From Lamprobacter modestohalophilus (GTDB lineage Bacteria > Pseudomonadota > Gammaproteobacteria > Chromatiales > Chromatiaceae), in assembly GCF_016583905.1 (NCBI RefSeq), contig NZ_NRRY01000012.1, positions 1-64,000 on the forward strand: a stretch of DNA of 64,000 nucleotides. Direction: 5' to 3'. A program made the translations under genes and the position numbers. Numbering within the stretch: position 1 is the first letter of the stretch; each line of letters starts with the position of its first letter. Positions 61,078 through 64,000 of the stretch are shown here, in pieces. The notes under the pieces were generated by a model. That model worked only from the letters and a program-made list of their open reading frames with translations, searched no databases and was not told where the DNA came from.

Positions 61078-62586
61078 TCAGCGCTCGAAGGATTCGATGC
61101 GCGCGGCCGCGCTCAACGGCACCAGAAACGCGCTCGGATCAGGCAGCACCTTCGCCCGCACCGCGGCCAGCGTGGTTTCACCGCCGTAGCTCACCGATGA
61201 CTGCAGGTGGCCGCGGATGCGCTGCAAGATGGTGCTGACGCTGCCACGGTAAGGCACCTGGATCTCCTGACCTTCGGGCGGGACGTCAAGCGCCGCGTCG
61301 CGCTCGTCGCTGCTGCCGCTGTCGTAGAGCGCTTCCAGCACGGCCTCGGGTGAGGTCATGCCGCGGTAAATCTTCTTCTTCATGTGGGTCGCCGGGTCCT
61401 GGATCACCTGGCCCGGCGCCTCGTCGGTGCCGGACAGCGCGCTGCCGAGCATCACCGTCGACGCCCCGCAGATCAGGGCGAGAAAGATGTCCTTGTCGGT
61501 CTTCACGCCACCGTCGGCGACGATCGGCACGCTGTCACCGACGGCGAGATAGGCCTCGCGGATGGCCTGCAGTTGCGGCACACCCGCCGCCGTTTCCAGC
61601 CGCGTGCGGCAGCCGCGACCGGGCCCGACGCCGACCTTGATGGCATCGGCGCCGATCTCGCGCATGAAGCGTGCGCCCGCGCCGGTCGCGACGTTGCCAC
61701 ACACCAGCGGCACGCTGCCAAACTGGCCCCGCAGCCCGGCAACCGCCTGCTCCATCATGGCCGAGTGACCGTGCGCGATGTCGACGAACAGCAGATCGGC
61801 CCCAGCCTCCAGCAGCGCCGCGGCCCGCTCCAGATAATCGCCGCGCGCGCCGACCGCCGCGGCGCAGCGCAGGTGGCCGGCGTTATCCTTGCTGGCGCCG
61901 GGCTGTTTGCGGTTGAGATTGATGTCGCGGCGCGTGATCAGCCCATGGATACGATTCGCGCCATCGATGAGCGGCAGGCGCTCGATGCGGTGCTCGAACA
62001 TCAGCCGCTCGGCCTCGTCGGTGGAGATGTCCGGTGCGCCGGTCACCAAGCGAGACAGCGGGGTCATGAACTCGTCGACCACTCGATCCTGGTCAGCATC
62101 CTGCACCGGCGTATCCCGGTTCGAGAGCAAACCGGCCAGCAGGTTGGAGCCGCTGGCGGTCTCGATCAGGATGCCGGTGATGCCGTGCTGCCGCGTGAAA
62201 CGCCTGGCTTGGTGGATCGTCGTGCCCAGCGGCAGGCACAGTGGACTGGCAATCACAGCGCTCTGGCTGCGCTTCACCACGGCGACTTCGGACGCCTGGC
62301 GCTCAATGCTCATGCCGCGATGCACGACCCCAATGCCCCCGTGCATGGCCATGGCTCGCGCCATGTCGGCGCCGGTGACGCTGTCCATGTTCGATGAAAC
62401 GATTGGCAGATCCAGCGCGATCTCTGCCGTCAGCAGCGACTTGACGCTGATCGTGCGGCGGGTCTGTGAATCGGTCTTCTGCGGCCGGAACAGGAAATCG
62501 TCGAAGGTCCTGCCGGTCCAGAACGCCGATTCGTCCGGCGCTGCGGCGAAGGCATCGTCAAGGTTCTGCCGCCTACTCGTTGTCAT
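61078..62586 (-). CDS. guaB: IMP dehydrogenase/GMP reductase family protein
   Basis: IMPDH-family TIM barrel of 502 residues with a CBS region inserted at about 105-230 ([18 protein letters not shown], then [10 protein letters not shown]). Barrel motifs are [37 protein letters not shown] and [11 protein letters not shown]. The active-site loop reads [21 protein letters not shown]; the Cys (near residue 325) is retained, but the usual SICTTR is replaced by RGCRTR. The flap [14 protein letters not shown] is present. It may be a second IMPDH of this subtype, or a GMP reductase-like enzyme; guaA is not adjacent. Confidence 0.8.
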   Translation of the reverse strand: MTTSRRQNLDDAFAAAPDESAFWTGRTFDDFLFRPQKTDSQTRRTISVKSLLTAEIALDLPIVSSNMDSVTGADMARAMAMHGGIGVVHRGMSIERQASEVAVVKRSQSAVIASPLCLPLGTTIHQARRFTRQHGITGILIETASGSNLLAGLLSNRDTPVQDADQDRVVDEFMTPLSRLVTGAPDISTDEAERLMFEHRIERLPLIDGANRIHGLITRRDINLNRKQPGASKDNAGHLRCAAAVGARGDYLERAAALLEAGADLLFVDIAHGHSAMMEQAVAGLRGQFGSVPLVCGNVATGAGARFMREIGADAIKVGVGPGRGCRTRLETAAGVPQLQAIREAYLAVGDSVPIVADGGVKTDKDIFLALICGASTVMLGSALSGTDEAPGQVIQDPATHMKKKIYRGMTSPEAVLEALYDSGSSDERDAALDVPPEGQEIQVPYRGSVSTILQRIRGHLQSSVSYGGETTLAAVRAKVLPDPSAFLVPLSAAARIESFER

Positions 62587-62843
62587 GTGTCAGTCTCAGG
62601 TTGCGCTAATGATCGCGGTCCGCGACGTCTTCCGGGAGCCCAATGTCCGCTTCGTCGTCTGTGCCATCGGTTAGCCTACCACCTGTCGGCGACCGGAAAC
62701 GGCTAACACCGGCCGCTCGCTGTTCGGCTATAGCTGGCCGCTCAGTGTTAGAACCTGACTCTGGAGCGGCTTCCACGCCTTGCCTCTCGGCGTCTATGCT
62801 AGCCTCATGCCGCACCAATCGTTGAGACCATTGGACCGTATCT

Positions 62844-64000
62844 ATGAAGCCACCTGTTGACCTCCTTGTCATCGGTGCCGGTTGGGCCGGCCTCTACGCC
62901 GCTAAATATGCCCGCGAGGCTGGGCTCGAGGTGATGATCCTGGAGGGCAGGTACGACCTTGGTGGCGTCTGGAACTATACGGATGATCCCGCCACCATCA
63001 CCGTCATGCGCAACACCGTGTCGTCTTCTTCGCGGCATGTGACCGAGGCATCCGACTTCTCGATGGGCGAAGCAGCCGGCAACTTCTTCCGGCATGAGGA
63101 TGCGCTTGGCTTCCTTCGGCGTTACGCCGATCGGTTCGGCCTCAGCGACCGCATTGTCACCAGCGCACGCGTCGCCCGCGCCGGCAAAGCCGATGGGTTA
63201 TGGCAGGTCGACGCCGAAGACGGGCGTTGCTTCACCGCCAAACGGCTAGCGATCGCGACCGGTGTTCACCAACGCCGCCGGCCAATCAGCGGGCCGGTGA
63301 CGGAGTTCACCGGCGCCGTCGTCCATACCGCCGATCTCAAACATCCGCTCGATCTGGGGGTTGGCACGGGCGATCACGTCATCGTCTACGGCGGCGGCGA
63401 GACCGCAGCCGATGTTGTGCAAGACCTTGCGACTGGAACGGCGGCCGAGATCACCTGGGCGATCCGCGGCGGGCAGCACTTCTTCCGCAAGGCGCCGCTG
63501 CGGCGCGGCCAGCCGCCGGGGGGCTACGACCGGTACGACATGGCGCTTGATGAGTACTCGTCCGGCGCCATCGGTGTCATGACCTCGGTGAAGAGTGCCG
63601 TGCCAGGGATGCGCCATCTCGGCAATCTCGGAACCTCGGGCAGTCTCTTCTCGTACCAGGGCCACGGCGTCGCCGAGTGGCAGAACGAGATCCCTCTCTA
63701 TCGCCAGTTCTTCAACAAGAACGGCCATGCCCTTGAACATGTCTGGAACGGGTGCGTCACCCCGGCCCGAGGCATCGCTCGCTGCCTCGGCAACACCGTC
63801 GTCTTTGAAGACGGTCGCGAGGTCCAGGCCAGCCACATCGTCTGCAGTTTCGGCTACCAGCCCGATTTCTCGTTCCTGCCGGATGAGCTCGCTGCGGTCC
63901 CGACGGACCGCCTGCATCGCCTGGTCTTCCATCCCGATGATCCATCGCTGGCCTTCTTCGGCTTCGCGCGGCCGACCATCCTGTCGCTGCCCTACATGAT
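62844..64000 (+). CDS. Flavin-containing monooxygenase-like protein (cut by window end)
   Basis: The frame is open from ATG 62844 to the window end (385 codons). It begins PVDLLVIGAGWAGLYAAKYA with the FAD-binding GxGxxG, has EGRYDLGGVWNY for FAD contacts and a second Rossmann site VIVYGGGETAADVVQDLA for NAD(P)H, as in FMO and related pyridine nucleotide-disulfide oxidoreductases. The C-terminus is missing, so the exact family cannot be fixed. A gene of this type could oxidise an amine or thio compound. It is preceded by 257 bp containing short CTAACAC/GTGTTAG inverted boxes. Confidence 0.78.
   Translation, partial: MKPPVDLLVIGAGWAGLYAAKYAREAGLEVMILEGRYDLGGVWNYTDDPATITVMRNTVSSSSRHVTEASDFSMGEAAGNFFRHEDALGFLRRYADRFGLSDRIVTSARVARAGKADGLWQVDAEDGRCFTAKRLAIATGVHQRRRPISGPVTEFTGAVVHTADLKHPLDLGVGTGDHVIVYGGGETAADVVQDLATGTAAEITWAIRGGQHFFRKAPLRRGQPPGGYDRYDMALDEYSSGAIGVMTSVKSAVPGMRHLGNLGTSGSLFSYQGHGVAEWQNEIPLYRQFFNKNGHALEHVWNGCVTPARGIARCLGNTVVFEDGREVQASHIVCSFGYQPDFSFLPDELAAVPTDRLHRLVFHPDDPSLAFFGFARPTILSLPYM

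Noticed and set aside
62690-62755. attC-like inverted boxes (CTAACAC...GTGTTAG)
   Set aside because: Only short boxes match, the interior is a simple duplication of GGCCGCTC, and no cassette or integrase is visible.

Overview
The window comes from a GC-rich proteobacterium, most likely a gammaproteobacterium of the Chromatiales (purple sulfur bacterium-like). The reasons are a nif accessory cluster with SIR2-like and CowN genes, sulfur, cyanate and urea metabolism genes, FapA, PabB and an EF-G paralogue of proteobacterial type. No photosynthesis genes or rRNA/tRNA genes were seen, so phototrophy and species are inference. Many proteins carry low-complexity inserts or tails, which looks like a property of this genome.

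Layout. 0.2-6.6 kb: DUF1269 protein, glutamate/Na+ symporter, a decayed DUF433/DUF5615 toxin-antitoxin pair and a frameshifted PAS-GGDEF-EAL gene. 6.8-14.2 kb: a sulfur oxygenase/reductase (sor), a cyanate uptake and degradation operon in the order cynA-cynB-cynD-cynS, and a divergent sigma-54 activator. The shared intergenic region has a sigma-54 promoter facing cynA and three palindromic sites at enhancer distance. 14.2-29.5 kb: mostly housekeeping and envelope genes (PCu(A)C copper chaperone, Uma2 nuclease-like protein, PabB, EF-G paralogue, Kef antiporter, FapA, an RND permease with a histone-H1-like lysine-rich tail, and an Old Yellow Enzyme).

29.6-46.5 kb: nitrogen-fixation accessory region. 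nifE-nifN-nifX-DUF269-CCE_0567-ferredoxin III and nifB-fdxN-flavodiiron protein-two 2Fe-2S ferredoxins-nifQ-draG run leftward. A SIR2-like gene and cowN run rightward. Sigma-54 promoters precede nifE, nifB and the SIR2-like gene, and NifA-type TGT-N10-ACA sites precede nifE and nifB. Between cowN and draG lies a patch with IS91 transposase and DUF4160 remnants, an N-terminally truncated GGDEF-EAL gene, an AI-2E transporter and one copy of a 55-bp repeat; the second copy is beside nifE.

46.7-64 kb: orphan DUF433, 2OG-Fe(II) oxygenase, glyoxalase I, a TonB/TolA-like protein, and urtABCD for urea uptake behind a candidate sigma-54 promoter and NtrC-like half-sites; urtE is not next to urtD. Then come a DUF29 protein, a PAS-CPBP fusion, and a compact glycolipid locus. 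That locus has a plant-type DGD (digalactosyldiacylglycerol synthase)-like glycosyltransferase divergent from a fatty-acid-desaturase-like protein, which is translationally coupled to an MGDG-synthase-like glycosyltransferase. A diguanylate cyclase with an internal deletion, an IMP dehydrogenase-family protein and a flavin monooxygenase cut by the window end complete the sequence.

The strongest candidates for under-described biology are the DGD/desaturase/MGD locus, the sigma-54-controlled cynABDS operon with its triple ACGAGATCTCGT array, and the sulfur oxygenase/reductase in this background.
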